Positions 1-7,498 of a stretch of DNA of 64,000 nt are shown one piece after another. This DNA is from Marivivens geojensis. Lineage in GTDB: Bacteria; Pseudomonadota; Alphaproteobacteria; Rhodobacterales; Rhodobacteraceae. The notes beneath the pieces are model-generated. The model was given only the letters and a program-made list of their open reading frames with translations, was not told the DNA's origin and ran no database searches. The position numbers and the translations under genes are program-made. Each line of letters starts with the position of its first letter. Position 1 is the stretch's first letter. The stretch spans positions 930,001 through 994,000 of the forward strand of contig NZ_JALKCU010000001.1 in the NCBI RefSeq assembly GCF_023540835.1, in the 5' to 3' direction.

Positions 1-2
1 CA

Positions 3-1628
3 ACCGCAAAGCGCCGTCACCTGATCGACAGGTGGTCTGTTGGTGCGTTGATCATTGCGGCTTTGGTGCTGCTCCCGATCCTCGCGGTCGTTTGGTTTGC
101 AGTCACGCCGACAGATAACATCTGGCCGCACCTCTTGCGCACCACATTGCCCCGCTACCTGAGCAACACGCTGATCCTGATGGGATCGGTCGGGGTGATC
201 ACCGCAGCGGTCGGAGCGGGGGCGGCGTGGCTCGTCGTCATGTATCGGTTCCCCGGTCGGCAATGGCTGCAATGGGCGCTTTTGATGCCCTTGGCAGTGC
301 CTGCCTATGTGGGTGCCTACGCTCTGGTAGACCTACTGGAATACGCGGGCCCCGTGCAAACAACCTTGAGAGAGTTGTTCGGCTGGACCCGCCCAACCGA
401 CTACTGGTTCCCTGCAATCCGCACCCGTTGGGCCGCGGTTTTGGTGCTTTCTGCCTCGCTCTATCCCTACGTCTACCTACTGGCCCGCGCGGCGTTCCGC
501 GAACAGTCGGGCGCTGGATACGAGGTTGCCCGTGCGCTGGGCGTCGGCCCCTTGGGGCGGTTTTGGCGGGTAGGTCTACCTCTTGCGCGTCCCGCAATTG
601 CGGCGGGCTGTGCGGTCGCCATGATGGAGACCGTCAACGATTTCGGAACGGTGGACTATTTCGCCGTCCAAACCCTGACCACTGGGATTTTCACCACATG
701 GCTACAGGGCGGCAACCTTGGCGGTGCTGCGCAGATTTCGATCCTCGTGCTGGGGCTCATCGTACTCCTCGTCACGCTTGAAAAGATCTCGCGCCGTCGG
801 AGCCGTTTCTTTACCTCTGCCCGAGGTCAACGCCCTGTAGAAGCCGTCGCCCTCACCGGATTTGGCAAATGGATTGCGACCTTGGCCTGTCTGATCCCGC
901 TGACGCTAGGCTTCATTCTGCCCGTCGTTGTCCTGTCGAGCCACGCCTTTAACGCGGGCCAATGGGTTGATCCGGGGTTGATCCGCGCCTTTACCCACAC
1001 GCTGGTTGTCGGTGGCGTCGCGGCGGTTCTGACCGTGATTGGTGGCGTTTTGATGGTTTACGGCGTCCGTCTGTCAGGCAAGTCCCTGCCGCGCCTTCTG
1101 ATGCCCGTCACCGCGATTGGTTACGCCGCGCCGGGAGCCGTTCTGGGCCTCGGTATTCTGGTGCCGCTCGCAGTCTTTGATAACAAACTCGCCGACGGTG
1201 TGCTGGCCCTCACAGGCTGGGATCCGGGCCTTTTGCTGACGGGCACGGCCGCAGCACTGGTCATTGCCTATGTCGTCCGCTTCTTCGGAATCGCCCAAGG
1301 CGCTGCCGACGCCGCATTGGGGCGCGTGTCGCCCAGTCTTCCGATGGCAGCACGCTCGCTCGGCCAAACCGCTGGGGGCGTTCTAAAACAAATTTATTTA
1401 CCTCTCGTGCGGGCGTCAGTTGGTTCGACGCTTCTCTTGGTTTTCGTGGATTGTGTTAAGGAATTGCCAGCGACACTTTTGCTAAGGCCATTTAATTACA
1501 ATACTTTAGCCACCCGCGTTCATGAAAAGGCCAGCCTCGAGAACCTAACCCAAGCCGCGCCGGCGGCTCTGGTTATCACGCTCGTCGGGCTTTGTGCTGT
1601 CGCACTTCTTGCAAGAGCGAACCGGTAG
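3..1628 (+). CDS. ABC transporter permease, Fe(III) type (5' end outside window)
   Basis: Inner-membrane permease of a binding-protein-dependent importer of the FbpB/AfuB/SfuB kind, which passes ferric iron through the membrane. The protein is almost wholly hydrophobic, with two homologous permease halves. Each half has the EAA-type loop that contacts the ATPase: one near 'ARALGVGPLGRFWRVGLPLA' and one near 'MAARSLGQTAGGVLKQIYLP'. The frame is open from base 3 with no stop, so the start lies upstream of the window, and the TTG at 48 is probably not the start. The ATPase and binding protein are not in the window. The gene ends 41 bp before the tRNA-Thr 5' half and is the last host gene before the island. 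The family is sure; iron as substrate is inferred from the two-domain layout. Confidence 0.85.
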   Translation, partial: TAKRRHLIDRWSVGALIIAALVLLPILAVVWFAVTPTDNIWPHLLRTTLPRYLSNTLILMGSVGVITAAVGAGAAWLVVMYRFPGRQWLQWALLMPLAVPAYVGAYALVDLLEYAGPVQTTLRELFGWTRPTDYWFPAIRTRWAAVLVLSASLYPYVYLLARAAFREQSGAGYEVARALGVGPLGRFWRVGLPLARPAIAAGCAVAMMETVNDFGTVDYFAVQTLTTGIFTTWLQGGNLGGAAQISILVLGLIVLLVTLEKISRRRSRFFTSARGQRPVEAVALTGFGKWIATLACLIPLTLGFILPVVVLSSHAFNAGQWVDPGLIRAFTHTLVVGGVAAVLTVIGGVLMVYGVRLSGKSLPRLLMPVTAIGYAAPGAVLGLGILVPLAVFDNKLADGVLALTGWDPGLLLTGTAAALVIAYVVRFFGIAQGAADAALGRVSPSLPMAARSLGQTAGGVLKQIYLPLVRASVGSTLLLVFVDCVKELPATLLLRPFNYNTLATRVHEKASLENLTQAAPAALVITLVGLCAVALLARANR

Positions 1629-1669
1629 GTCTTGCGTACCTCGCAACGACTCGTTATTAGCCGCCACGT

Positions 1670-1713
1670 GCCCCTATAGCTCAGCTGGTAGAGCAACTGA
1701 TTTGTAATCAGTA
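1670..1713 (+). pseudogene. 5' half of the host tRNA-Thr(UGU) gene, cut by element 1
   Basis: This stretch reads as acceptor strand GCCCCTA, D-arm (GCTC/GAGC) and a full anticodon arm ACTGA-TTTGTAA-TCAGT with anticodon TGT. After 1713 the sequence is unrelated and cannot make a T-arm or the other acceptor strand. Joining 1670-1713 to 16827-16858 gives a perfect 76-nt tRNA-Thr with acceptor pairing GCCCCTA/TGGGGGC, T-arm CGCGG/CCGTG and encoded CCA. The host gene has therefore been split by integration and is presumably dead. Confidence 0.92.
1695..1713 (+). repeat. attL core of element 1 (19-bp direct repeat)
   Basis: AACTGATTTGTAATCAGTA is repeated exactly at 16808-16826. The bases on either side differ between copies. 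The repeat is the anticodon arm of tRNA-Thr, itself an imperfect inverted repeat, a known kind of crossover site for tyrosine integrases. It defines element 1 as about 15.1 kb. Confidence 0.9.
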
Positions 1714-1796
1714 AGCTCAAGCAAATCCCATTCCCCGCAAAGACCTCATAAGTATCTGAAAACACTACATTTTTAGAGATACTTCTAATCTAGTCA

Positions 1797-1872
1797 GATT
1801 TTTCCATACTACACCTATACTACAAAATCGGAAAAATCCGTAGTATGGGTCTTGCAGTAGAATTCTGTAAAG
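1797..1872 (+). promoter_or_regulatory. Integrase arm-type sites, left end of element 1
   Basis: ATACTACA occurs at 1806-1813 and 1817-1824 (11-bp step), with the inverse GTAGTAT at 1840-1846 and then GAATTCTGTAAAG at 1860-1872. The same set, in the same order and orientation, lies at 16677-16753 beside attR. The 11-bp phasing and presence at both ends fit arm-site binding by the N-terminal domain of the integrase. The sites sit within an inverted repeat (GATTTTTCC 1797-1805 / GGAAAAATC 1830-1838). Confidence 0.7.
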
Positions 1873-1891
1873 TGTATGGGAAGGGAGCGTA

Positions 1892-1964
1892 GCCGCTATA
1901 GCTCAGCTGGTAGAGCAAGAAATTTGTAATTTCGAGGTCCCGGGTTCGATCCCTGGTGGCGGCA
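1892..1964 (+). tRNA. Element-borne intact tRNA-Thr (anticodon TGT)
   Basis: A complete 73-nt cloverleaf: acceptor GCCGCTA/TGGCGGC, D-arm GCTC/GAGC, anticodon loop TTTGTAA with anticodon TGT at 1925-1927, T-arm CCGGG/CCTGG with loop TTCGATC, discriminator A. CCA is not encoded. The anticodon stem AGAAA/TTTCG has one A-G mismatch at its top pair. It lies 178 bp inside the left end of element 1. The first 25 bases closely match the broken host copy but the anticodon stem differs, so the 19-bp attachment core is absent. It probably replaces the host tRNA-Thr that the element destroyed. Confidence 0.92.
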
Positions 1965-2162
1965 CGCTCTAGAAAGTATCGTCAACCTTCTAGTTGCAAA
2001 AAAACATCCCCAAACTAGGCCGTCGTTTTCTTCTTCTTTCATAAAATCCCCCAGACCCCCTAAAGATGGTTGGATTAAAGAATAGGTAGACAATAAATAT
2101 TGAACATGCCGTTCGGCAGCTGACGGTCATAGACCATTATTACCAGAGCAGTCATGGGAACT

Positions 2163-3710
2163 TTAGAAAGGACATTCATTCTCTATCCTTTCTCTTCTTA
2201 TCTTCGACATGATGTTGGAAACAGTTTTAGGAGCGATAGAAAGCTTGTCAGAGACATGTTTACGTCTCATTCCAAGGAAATCTATCATTCTTATGATTTC
2301 TGCTTCTCTGTGAGCTTTTAAATCTGCTCTGTGACGTTGATAATCTTCACGAGATCCATACTCATTCCATCCGTTTTTATCTCTTTTAGCTACTGCCTTA
2401 CGTTTTTGTCTGAGATTTTTTGATGCAATATATCTTAAATCATGAGTTTCAGCGTCATCATCACTGATATCGAGTATTTTCATTAAATAATCAGATGAAA
2501 GTCTGTATCTTTCATCTTTTTGGTCTTCTAGAGACTTCTTTGCTCTTCTGATGGCACTACCCATCATGGCGAGCGCCTCTTTTTGGTTCATCCACCCAAT
2601 TTGATTACAAATATCTTTTACAGATGATGCCAAGGCATCTGGGTGGGTTGTGTGAGACAGGGCTACTGTCATTGAGAAGAGCCATAAGTCCCACTTTCCA
2701 TCCGGAATTCTTCCATTCCAGGCATTGTGGTAAACCTTCCACAAATCTGAGATGATGGTTTGATTGAGGGTAATAAAGTTCTTTCCGGAAGATTTTTCAC
2801 CGGTTTCCTTCTGTCTCTTGGATTTTTCCAGAGACAGAGAAATTATTTGCTTTTCTAGTAGATATTCTTCACGTGGTTTGAGACCAAATCCAACCTGCAA
2901 GTCATCCAGGGAAGAGTAACGCAGGATGTTGCTCTTGGATTCAAAGGCAGTCCAGATAATATCTACATTATCCCCTGTCTTTGAGTTGATAGTTCCAGAT
3001 AGTCTTAGAACACGGGATAAATCTTTAACTGCAGTATCTACAACACCACCTATTACAGAGCAGAGTTTTTCCTGAACTTCTGAGATAATCTTGTTCTGTA
3101 TAACCTTCCATCTTGCTGTAGCATTGTAAGTGGAGTTTCTCTTGATACCTATCTTGTTAAAGAGCCACACAGCATGGATTCCACGTCCTGATGATAGAAT
3201 GTAGGAGGGGGGAGGAAATCCTATGCCATAGACCATTTCTACGAAGTCTGTGGCGTAATCCATAGGATCCACACCAGGTGGCAGCTGGTCAATATCTACA
3301 TAGAAAGAAGAGATGGATGAGGTTTGCTCAGCGGATCTTTTTCTGGTGTAGAATCTTTGCATAGAGACATAGACATCTTGTTGCTTAGTCTTTGCTTCTA
3401 GAATTCTATCATAAGATCCATGTTGTGGTGACAATGAAGAATTCACCCAGTTTGACTTTTCAGCGGATTGCATAATTCTGGTAAACTCTTTGTGAGCGTC
3501 TTCCTGACTTAGAAGCAGAGAAGATATCTCATGCATAGTCAGTTGTTCGAACTCGTCTATATGTTTTTTATCTATAGCCTGCCCAATGGTGAAATATTCG
3601 TGATTGAAAGCATCTCCATGTAGAATTCTTACATGTTCAACAGGGGAGACATTATGCCAAAATACTTCTGGGAGATTTGTGTGATGAAGATCTAGTTTTA
3701 GATTATGCAC
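2163..3710 (-). CDS. Plasmid-type replication protein with AEP primase-polymerase domain
   Basis: A 515-aa protein with the three motifs of archaeo-eukaryotic primase/prim-pol enzymes: a hydrophobic DxD (D139, D141 in FYVDID), SSGRGIHAVW with H179, and DLSRVLRLSGTINSK (R233, R236, N242). The C-terminus (about residues 465-510) looks like a helix-turn-helix and may bind the origin. Such proteins start plasmid replication. The start is GTG at 3710 with no clear Shine-Dalgarno of its own. It overlaps by 8 nt a 32-codon leader ORF that has a good one, so translation is probably coupled. Five TGGTAGAA iterons lie 245 bp upstream. The region is AT-rich, unlike the host. The AEP assignment is from motifs only. 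Confidence 0.75.
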   Translation of the reverse strand: MHNLKLDLHHTNLPEVFWHNVSPVEHVRILHGDAFNHEYFTIGQAIDKKHIDEFEQLTMHEISSLLLSQEDAHKEFTRIMQSAEKSNWVNSSLSPQHGSYDRILEAKTKQQDVYVSMQRFYTRKRSAEQTSSISSFYVDIDQLPPGVDPMDYATDFVEMVYGIGFPPPSYILSSGRGIHAVWLFNKIGIKRNSTYNATARWKVIQNKIISEVQEKLCSVIGGVVDTAVKDLSRVLRLSGTINSKTGDNVDIIWTAFESKSNILRYSSLDDLQVGFGLKPREEYLLEKQIISLSLEKSKRQKETGEKSSGKNFITLNQTIISDLWKVYHNAWNGRIPDGKWDLWLFSMTVALSHTTHPDALASSVKDICNQIGWMNQKEALAMMGSAIRRAKKSLEDQKDERYRLSSDYLMKILDISDDDAETHDLRYIASKNLRQKRKAVAKRDKNGWNEYGSREDYQRHRADLKAHREAEIIRMIDFLGMRRKHVSDKLSIAPKTVSNIMSKIRRERIENECPF

Positions 3711-3801
3711 TCATACCGTTCACATTCTTGGCTAGTGCAAACTGCGCAGCAGTTCCCAAGAAAGAGAGAAGAACGATTTTATGTGATATGTGTGTAATCA
3801 T
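3703..3801 (-). CDS. rep leader peptide, 32 aa
   Basis: A short ORF starting ATG at 3801, preceded by a good Shine-Dalgarno (GAGGA, 6-nt gap). It encodes a hydrophobic, signal-like peptide (MITHISHKIVLLSFLG at its start) and ends in TAA at 3703-3705, overlapping the GTG start of rep by 8 nt in another frame. Rep lacks a ribosome site of its own, so ribosomes finishing the leader could restart on rep, as in the Tap/RepA arrangement of IncFII plasmids. The coupling role is inference; the overlap and the Shine-Dalgarno are seen directly. Confidence 0.6.
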   Translation of the reverse strand: MITHISHKIVLLSFLGTAAQFALAKNVNGMSA

Positions 3802-3954
3802 CTGTTGTCCTCATATTTTACCCTTCACCGCCAAGTGCAGGGGTTCGTTAAAATTAAATTTAGAGCCTTCCGGTTAAATCCGTTTTAAAGGCTGGCAAGA
3901 TTTGAAATTGATGATGTTATGCAAGAAACAAAAAAGTTTCCGAAATCAACCCAG

Positions 3955-4004
3955 ATGGTAGAATGGTAGAATAGTAGAATTATATAATGGTAGAATGGTA
4001 GAAA
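3955..4004 (+). repeat. TGGTAGAA iterons upstream of rep
   Basis: Five 8-bp copies: TGGTAGAA at 3956, 3964, 3988 and 3996, and TAGTAGAA at 3972. They are head to tail with 8-bp spacing apart from one AT-rich gap (TTATATAA). The same word occurs in two other element 1 gaps (12138-12193 and 15103-15164). Likely an iteron-type origin or a site for the element's ribbon-helix-helix partition protein. Confidence 0.65.
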
Positions 4005-4069
4005 TATATAAGTTTTTAATACTACGGGGTTGAAGTTTTCAAATTACTAGGTTATATTAAACACATAAA

Positions 4070-4184
4070 AGCCCTTTTTTGTTCTAAAGGGCTATGTCTG
4101 GGAGAAATCAGTTGTCCGTTTTCTTCTGTTCACCGCCAACCAAGAACAATAGAAGGGCTCGCTGAAAGGCGGCCCTTTTTATTT
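4070..4184 (+). ncRNA. Pseudoknotted small RNA, unit 1, with intrinsic terminator
   Basis: Hairpin P1 AGCCCTTT/AAAGGGCT (4070-4077/4086-4093) has loop TTTGTTCT. Seven loop bases (4079-4085) are complementary to AGAACAA at 4143-4149, making a pseudoknot. A second pairing, GGAGAAA (4101-4107) with TTTCTTC downstream, lies between. The unit ends in a hairpin (AGGGC.CGC/GCG.GCCCT, 4154-4176) followed by a T-rich tract, so it reads on the + strand. Unit 3 at 4454-4570 repeats this plan with different stem bases. No known family recognised. Function unknown; candidates are attenuator, copy-control RNA or regulator of hsdMSR. Confidence 0.6.
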
Positions 4185-4282
4185 GTGGATTAGAAAATAT
4201 TATTGGTGCTGATTTAAGTATTGAATTATTTTAAGTAATTGGTTATTGAAGGAAGTATAAACTAGCAAGCTCGTCCTTTGTT

Positions 4283-4393
4283 ATTTAAAGTTACACATGC
4301 AATATATTCATATTTCTGTTATCACGTGATGACTGTGGGAAATTTAAAGTTACACACGCAATAAACAAGGTTCGCAGAAATGCGGCCTTTTTT
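4283..4393 (+). ncRNA. Direct repeats plus terminator (possible degenerate unit 2)
   Basis: Two 22-bp direct repeats at 4283-4304 and 4342-4363 (ATTTAAAGTTACACA followed by T/C and GCAATA) start 59 bp apart. The second runs into an intrinsic terminator (AAGG.CGC/GCG.CCTT, 4367-4389, then six Ts). The terminator resembles that of unit 1. A CTTTGTTATTTAAAG hairpin with weak complementarity to AATAAACAA downstream hints at the same pseudoknot plan, but this is not convincing. Confidence 0.4.
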
Positions 4394-4453
4394 ATTTGTA
4401 GAGATAACAATTTACATTTCTTGATTATTTCATTACATGTAGCATATAATAAT

Positions 4454-4570
4454 TATCCCCTTTGTTCTGAGGGGATAAGTCGAGGAGATATAAAACTCGT
4501 TTCTAAATATCTTCTTTCGGTCGCCAAAAAGAACAGCAAAGACCTGTCCTCTGGGTGGGTCTTTTTGTTT
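4454..4570 (+). ncRNA. Pseudoknotted small RNA, unit 3, with intrinsic terminator
   Basis: P1 is TATCCCC/GGGGATA (4454-4460/4471-4477) with loop containing TGTTCT (4463-4468), complementary to AGAACA at 4530-4535. P2 pairs GGAGATAT (about 4484-4491) with ATATCTTC (4507-4514). The sequence GCCAAAAAGAACA matches the GCCAACCAAGAACA of unit 1. It ends in a terminator AAAGACC/GGTCTTT with a T run. Compared with unit 1 the stems keep pairing while bases change, and the loop-to-partner distance is nearly equal (58 and 62 nt). It lies about 150 bp before hsdM. Confidence 0.6.
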
Positions 4571-4722
4571 CTGACCTCATGTGACCGGAACTTGCTGCAA
4601 ACCCTAACAAAGCAAGGGATTCCAGACCCTTAAAGTCGTGGAAACCGGCATTGTCTATCTTGTCAACAAGGGGTGCATGGTCCAAAGTGTCCAAGAGCAG
4701 CCCAGAGCATATAGGTAGGAAC

Positions 4723-6276
4723 ATGACAGAAGAACAAAAAAAGACTTTAGAAGCAAAACTTTGGGATATTGCTAACACCCTTCGTGGAAAGATGAACGCA
4801 GATGAATTCCGGGATTATATTTTGGGATTTATTTTCTACAAATATCTTTCCGAAAAGATGCATATCTATGCAAATAAGATTCTTGAGCAAGATAGCATAG
4901 AATATCTTGACTTGGATGAATCTACAGAAGATGGCAAAGAATACCTAGAAGCTGTAAAAGTAGAAGCAGTAGAATCTCTTGGCTACTTCCTGAAACCTTC
5001 TGAATTATTCCACCAGATTGCCAAACGTGGTGCCAAGGGTGAGTTCATCCTGGAAGAGCTTACCAGTGTTCTGAACGCCATTGAGCGCTCCACCATGGGA
5101 ACTGAGTCAGAAGATGATTTTGACCATCTTTTTGAAGATCTAGATCTTACATCTACTAAGTTAGGTAGAACAGAAAACGCCAAGAACGAGCTCATTTCAA
5201 AGGTTCTGGTTCACCTGGATGGTATAGATTTCAAACTGGATGATGCAGATGCAGATGTGCTGGGTGATGCCTACGAGTATCTGATTGGTCAGTTTGCTTC
5301 TGGGGCAGGTAAGAAGGCGGGTGAGTTCTACACTCCCCAGGAAGTTTCTACTATCCTGGCAAGGATTGTAACCACTGGTAAAACCCGTCTGAAATCAGTT
5401 TATGACCCTACTTGTGGTTCTGGTTCGTTGCTTCTGCGTGTTGCACGTGAAGTTAAAGAAGTAGGTGATTTCTTTGGTCAGGAGATGAACCGAACCACTT
5501 ATAACCTTGCCCGCATGAACATGATCCTTCATGGGGTTCACTACCGTAACTTTGATATCAAACAAGATGATACTCTTGAGCATCCCATGCATGATGGGAT
5601 GAAGTTCGAGGCTATCGTTGCTAATCCACCTTTCTCAGCAAAATGGTCAGCTAAAGACCTGTTCCAAGCAGATGACAGGTTTGCTTCCTATGGGCGTTTG
5701 GCTCCTGCTTCTAAAGCAGATTATGCCTTTGTAACACATATGCTCCATCACCTCGATGATAACGGAACCATGGCAGTTGTGTTGCCGCATGGTGCCTTGT
5801 TCAGGGGAGCAGCGGAAGGTCACATCCGTGAATTCATTATCAAGGAAAAGAACTGGTTGGATGCTGTGATTGGCTTACCGGCCAATATTTTCTACGGAAC
5901 CAGTATCCCAACATGTGTCATGGTATTTAAGAAATGTCGTGAAACTGATGCAGTATTGTTTATTGATGCATCTCAAGGATTCGAAAAAGGAAAAAATGAA
6001 AACTTCCTAAGACAACAAGATATAAATAAAATTGTTAATGCTTACAGAGATAAATCTGAAGAGGATAAGTATAGTCACCTGGCTTCTCTGAAAGAGATTG
6101 CTGACAATGACTATAATCTAAACATCCCAAGATATGTAGATACTTTTGTAAAAGAAGCAGAGATAGATCTTTCATCTGTTACAGCAGATCTTAAGCAGAT
6201 TGAGCTGGATATGAAAGAAGTGGATGAAACCATCAAAGCATTCTGTGCTGAACTTGGTTTGGAGGCACCAGTATGA
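4723..6276 (+). CDS. hsdM: Type I restriction-modification, methyltransferase subunit
   Basis: N6-adenine DNA methyltransferase of a type I R-M system, 517 aa from the chosen start. It has the HsdM N-terminal helical domain (starting TEEQKKTLEAKLWDIANTL), the SAM-binding motif DPTCGSGSLL and the catalytic ANPPFSAKW. ATG at 4723 is preferred to the frame's earlier ATG at 4651 because it follows AGGTAGGA and matches the family's usual beginning. It overlaps hsdS by 4 nt (ATGA). With HsdS it methylates the bipartite target; with HsdR it restricts. Low GC, foreign to the host. Confidence 0.95.
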   Translation: MTEEQKKTLEAKLWDIANTLRGKMNADEFRDYILGFIFYKYLSEKMHIYANKILEQDSIEYLDLDESTEDGKEYLEAVKVEAVESLGYFLKPSELFHQIAKRGAKGEFILEELTSVLNAIERSTMGTESEDDFDHLFEDLDLTSTKLGRTENAKNELISKVLVHLDGIDFKLDDADADVLGDAYEYLIGQFASGAGKKAGEFYTPQEVSTILARIVTTGKTRLKSVYDPTCGSGSLLLRVAREVKEVGDFFGQEMNRTTYNLARMNMILHGVHYRNFDIKQDDTLEHPMHDGMKFEAIVANPPFSAKWSAKDLFQADDRFASYGRLAPASKADYAFVTHMLHHLDDNGTMAVVLPHGALFRGAAEGHIREFIIKEKNWLDAVIGLPANIFYGTSIPTCVMVFKKCRETDAVLFIDASQGFEKGKNENFLRQQDINKIVNAYRDKSEEDKYSHLASLKEIADNDYNLNIPRYVDTFVKEAEIDLSSVTADLKQIELDMKEVDETIKAFCAELGLEAPV

Positions 6277-7487
6277 ATGCGGTTCCTAAGCTAAGGTTTA
6301 AAGATGATGACGGAAGTGATTTTCCTGATTGGGAAGAAGTGGCGTTGAGCGAAATTGCAGAACGTTCAACTGAAAAAAACAAAGACCTTGAATTGACGCT
6401 CGTTTTAACGAATTCAGCCGTGCAGGGTGTGGTGGTTCAAACAGAATATTTTGATAAAAGCATCGCAAATGAAGCGAACATTTCAGGATATTACAAGGTT
6501 AGAAAATCTGATTTCGTTTATAATCCAAGAATATCAAGTTTGGCACCAGTTGGCCCTATTTCACAGAATATGAAAGGCGACGGAATCATGTCCCCGCTTT
6601 ATACTGTTTTTAGGGTAGGTGAGCCGTATCAGAGGTTTCTAAATGTGTATTTCAAATCATCTGTTTGGTTTGATTATATGCGATCCATTGCCAATCAGGG
6701 CGCACGACATGATCGGATGAATATAACAACAAGTGACTTTATGGCGCTTCCAATTGATTTACCCTGTTCAAGAGAACGAGAAAAAATTGCTTTGTTCCTG
6801 TCTTCTGTAGACAAGAAAATCGACTTACTGCGCCAAAAGAAGAATGCGCTTGAGCTCTATAAAAAGGGTTTAATGCAGAAAATCTTTTCGCAGGAAATCC
6901 GCTTTAAGGGTGACGATGGAAGTGATTTTCCTGAATGGGAAGAGGTAGCTTTGGGGGATGTTTTGCGTGAGCGAAAAGAGTATTCAGAAAAAAACAAAGG
7001 TTATCCACATATTTCTTTGACTGTTGAAGGGGTCGTCCCCAAGTCCGAACGCTATGACCGAGATTTTCTTGTTAAAGATGATGACACGAAAAAGTATAAA
7101 GTCACTAGGCAAGGTGATATTTGCTATAATCCAGCCAACTTAAAATTCGGTGTAATTGATGTTAACAGATGGGGAGATGGTATTTTCTCGCCAATCTACG
7201 TCACCTTTGAGGCTAAAGGAGCTTCACTTGACTACGTGGGTTATCTCGTACGACATTCGTCTTTTATAAACAAAGTCCGCAAATTTGAGCAGGGAACAGT
7301 ATACGAACGTCAGGCAGTTCACCCTGAACATTTTGTGCAGGCTATCATTAATCTTCCATGTTTGCTTGAGCAACAAAAAATCGCATCCTTCCTGTCTGCT
7401 ATAGATTCAAAGATTCAAAAGACATCTGCCCAAATTGAACAAATGGAGACCTTCAAGAAGGGTCTTCTGCAGCAGATGTTTATTTAA
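6273..7487 (+). CDS. hsdS: Type I restriction-modification, specificity subunit
   Basis: 404-aa DNA-recognition subunit. Two target-recognition domains are visible, each opened by a near-repeated segment (LRFKDDDGSDFPDWEEVAL near the start and IRFKGDDGSDFPEWEEVAL near residue 210). Each is followed by a conserved coiled-coil spacer (KIALFLSSVDKKIDLL and KIASFLSAIDSKIQK). The two domains set the two halves of the methylated site, which cannot be read from sequence. The near-identical openings could let the two halves recombine. Sits between hsdM (4-nt overlap) and hsdR (11-bp gap), so one operon. Confidence 0.95.
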   Translation: MNAVPKLRFKDDDGSDFPDWEEVALSEIAERSTEKNKDLELTLVLTNSAVQGVVVQTEYFDKSIANEANISGYYKVRKSDFVYNPRISSLAPVGPISQNMKGDGIMSPLYTVFRVGEPYQRFLNVYFKSSVWFDYMRSIANQGARHDRMNITTSDFMALPIDLPCSREREKIALFLSSVDKKIDLLRQKKNALELYKKGLMQKIFSQEIRFKGDDGSDFPEWEEVALGDVLRERKEYSEKNKGYPHISLTVEGVVPKSERYDRDFLVKDDDTKKYKVTRQGDICYNPANLKFGVIDVNRWGDGIFSPIYVTFEAKGASLDYVGYLVRHSSFINKVRKFEQGTVYERQAVHPEHFVQAIINLPCLLEQQKIASFLSAIDSKIQKTSAQIEQMETFKKGLLQQMFI

Positions 7488-7498
7488 AAGGTAATAAA

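Noticed and set aside
1714-1790. Possible completion of the 5' tRNA-Thr half by element sequence
   Set aside because: No T-arm TTCRANY segment and no strand complementary to GCCCCTA follows, so the tRNA is not rebuilt at attL.
3955-4004. CRISPR array
   Set aside because: The repeats are 8 bp with no unique spacers and no cas genes are present.
4421-4633. 70-aa + strand ORF over the third RNA unit
   Set aside because: It runs through the P1 hairpin, pseudoknot and terminator of unit 3, has no good ribosome site, and the composition is not protein-like.
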